Source: Trueperella abortisuis (lineage in GTDB: Bacteria; Actinomycetota; Actinomycetes; Actinomycetales; Actinomycetaceae). Taken from it: 64,000 nt of DNA. Made by a program: the position numbers and the translations under genes. The stretch covers positions 62,001-126,000 of the forward strand of contig NZ_JAUSQL010000001.1 in assembly GCF_030811095.1 (NCBI RefSeq), written 5' to 3'. Below are positions 62,522 through 64,000 of the stretch, piece after piece; within the stretch, counting starts at the first letter, position 1; every line of letters begins with the position of its first letter. Below the pieces are notes generated by a model. It did no database searches, had not been told where the DNA came from, and saw only the letters and a list, made by a program, of their open reading frames with translations.

Positions 62522-64000
62522 CTAAGCGAGTAGCTTGCGGATTCGCTGCGGCGAGACCTTTCCGACCGTGCCCAACTGCTGGGCGAAGAGCGAGACCCGT
62601 AGTTCCTCCACCATCCATCTGGCCTGCCGTAATGTGGCCGCCCGCTGCGGATCGTAGGCACGATCCGCAGCGGCCTCCCGCTCACGGACGACCAAATCCT
62701 CAATGTCGTGGACCTGCCAGGCCGCGGCGTCGTCGGCGGCGGGATTGAGTGCCGCTTTGTCGATCCGCATGGTCGCCGCCTGCAAATACCGCACGAGGTG
62801 GGTGAGTCTTTCTTCCTCGGTGTCCCTGATGAAGCCCTCATACACCAGGCCGGAGATCTGGTCGCGCACGTCGCTGACCGTATTGATGAGGGCGAGTGAG
62901 GTGTTGGCGCGCACCTTCGCGTCGGCCTGCCCGTAGGCGCCCAACACCCGCACCAGAATCTTGACCAGCGCATATATCTCGTCTTCGAGTAGGTCCTGGG
63001 TGTGCTCGCGCAGGGCGAGGTAGTCGGCGCGGGCGCGGATGCGCCCGAGCGGGCGATCATTGGCGGCGGCCCAGCGGTCGGCGATGTTACGGGCGGCGGC
63101 CAGGTGCAGGTCGTCCACCACGGCGGCGGTGTTCTTGTATGGCGCGGCGGCCATCGTCAACGACTCCTGCCCATTCCACCGCGACGTCACCCGCGCCTCG
63201 GGCAACGCCAGCTCCGTTGCCAGTAGCCGGATGACGCCCCGCCGGTGGTCGCGCACCTGAAGCGCCGGCTCCGGTAGCACGCGCAGGCTCACTCGGCGCC
63301 CGTCTTCCACGAGCGCCGGATACCCGCGCACCGCCATTCCGTGCGGCCCGGCGGTTTCGACGACGGCGGGCAGCTCCTCAACCTCTGGCCACGTCTCCAG
63401 TCCGTCGACGCCGTTGGGCAGGTTCGCGCCCGCCCGGCCAGACTCGCCGGACCCACCGGACCCACCCGGCGCGCCGAGCCGGCTCGCCCCGCTCGCCCGA
63501 TCCGGCGCATTGCCGCCAGCGGCGGAACCACCGCTATCCGCGGACGAAGCGCCGCTGCCCGCAGCGGAAGCACCGCCGCTCGCGGCCATCTCCTGCAGGA
63601 TCTGGGCCCGCGCCTCCTCCAGGGCCTGCGCCACCGCCCCTTTGACCACGGACTCGACGGCCGTGCGCGTCTGCGGCGCGAGTCGGCGCTGGAGGTCGGT
63701 GATCGACGTGCTCTCGTCAAGCACGGCGCCGCGCTCGGAGCGCACCCGAAACGTGATCTCCAGGTGCGGGGGCAGGTTGACCTCGGCCCATTGGGCGGGC
63801 GTGATGTTGACGCCGCGAAGTGCGTAGACGGCGTCGTTGAACGCTTGGCGGAAATCGGGGGCGCCGGGCTGCCCGTGGGCGACGTCGTCCCACCGTGGCA
63901 GCTGGTCCCGGATTTGTCGGGCGGTGTCGGGGGCGGGGACGAGGTGACGTCGCACCGGCTTGGGTAGGGCCCGGATCGTGGCCACCACGAGCTCGTCGAG
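62522..64000 (-). CDS. hrpA: ATP-dependent RNA helicase HrpA (C-terminal part; start outside window)
   Basis: About 492 residues of the C-terminal DUF3418 region, running off the right edge. Typical segments are VVATIRALPKPVRRHLVPAPD, WAEVNLPPHLEITFRV, LETWPEVEELP and ARWMVEELRVSLFAQQLGT, ending VSPQRIRKLLA. HrpA helicases unwind RNA or RNA-DNA. A low-complexity Gly/Ser/Ala stretch of about 55 residues (coded at about 63430-63590) is inserted before LETWPEVEELP, longer than I would expect for the family. The helicase domains lie beyond the window. Confidence 0.9.
   Translation of the reverse strand, partial: LDELVVATIRALPKPVRRHLVPAPDTARQIRDQLPRWDDVAHGQPGAPDFRQAFNDAVYALRGVNITPAQWAEVNLPPHLEITFRVRSERGAVLDESTSITDLQRRLAPQTRTAVESVVKGAVAQALEEARAQILQEMAASGGASAAGSGASSADSGGSAAGGNAPDRASGASRLGAPGGSGGSGESGRAGANLPNGVDGLETWPEVEELPAVVETAGPHGMAVRGYPALVEDGRRVSLRVLPEPALQVRDHRRGVIRLLATELALPEARVTSRWNGQESLTMAAAPYKNTAAVVDDLHLAAARNIADRWAAANDRPLGRIRARADYLALREHTQDLLEDEIYALVKILVRVLGAYGQADAKVRANTSLALINTVSDVRDQISGLVYEGFIRDTEEERLTHLVRYLQAATMRIDKAALNPAADDAAAWQVHDIEDLVVREREAAADRAYDPQRAATLRQARWMVEELRVSLFAQQLGTVGKVSPQRIRKLLA

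Overview
The window is the replication-origin region of a high-GC actinobacterial chromosome. The order rpmH/rnpA (reverse), dnaA, dnaN, recF, dciA, gyrB, gyrA, a DUF3566 gene, tRNA-Ile, a DLW-39-like gene, tRNA-Ala, ppiA, rhomboid, crgA, sortase E, and pknB-pbpA-rodA-pstP-fhaB-fhaA is typical of Actinomycetota. Class Ib ribonucleotide reductase, the coproporphyrin-dependent haem branch, LuxS, and IS481 and IS1249-type elements suggest Actinomycetaceae (Trueperella/Arcanobacterium-like). The genus is an inference from gene content only.

Layout: 1-11.5 kb is the conserved replication core, with DnaA-box clusters before dnaA and between dnaA and dnaN (probable oriC). 11.5-13.4 kb is a small accessory patch after tRNA-Ala, with a shortened Abi-like gene and a HicA/HicB-type pair. 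13.5-25 kb holds envelope and division genes, including the Ser/Thr kinase-phosphatase-FHA-elongation cluster, whose genes overlap by 4 bp at most junctions. 25.1-27.9 kb is an insertion-sequence nest beside tRNA-Leu, bracketed by two ~100-bp copies of the tRNA 3' end plus its terminator. 28-35 kb has membrane proteins, a zinc-type macrodomain hydrolase, RNase HI, a DsbA-like protein and an oligopeptidase B. 34.3-36.6 kb (reverse) is a Fur-family regulator, LuxS, and an MTA/SAH nucleosidase with an unusual C-terminal extension; the two enzymes are successive steps of the activated methyl cycle and AI-2 synthesis. 37.2-45.3 kb carries nrdHIE and, 4 kb away, nrdF, with coproporphyrin ferrochelatase, coproheme decarboxylase, an acyltransferase-like membrane protein and ogt between them.

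45.3-50.2 kb holds a dicarboxylate/amino-acid symporter, a low-MW tyrosine phosphatase, two tandem 3-hydroxyacyl-CoA dehydrogenase paralogues and a lipoprotein. 50.3-56.9 kb is a sugar ABC importer whose binding-protein gene is separated from its two permease genes by a secreted protease/lipoprotein pair and an ATPase gene flanked by direct repeats. 57-59.9 kb is an accessory segment: three copies of a ~80-90-bp dispersed repeat (a fourth lies at 42.3 kb) bracket an AbiEi-like/DUF559 protein and a coupled pair made of an exported DUF4258 protein and a novel 293-residue protein. The window ends with a SprT-like protein, a flavin monooxygenase-like protein, a membrane protein and the 3' part of hrpA.

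The strongest leads for something undescribed are the repeat-bracketed DUF4258 pair, the dispersed repeat itself (which appears to supply the tail of Ogt), the nucleosidase with DNA-binding-type repeats next to luxS, a DnaA-box cluster before nrdHIE, and the repeat-flanked ATPase. All identifications come from reading the sequence; no database search was run.
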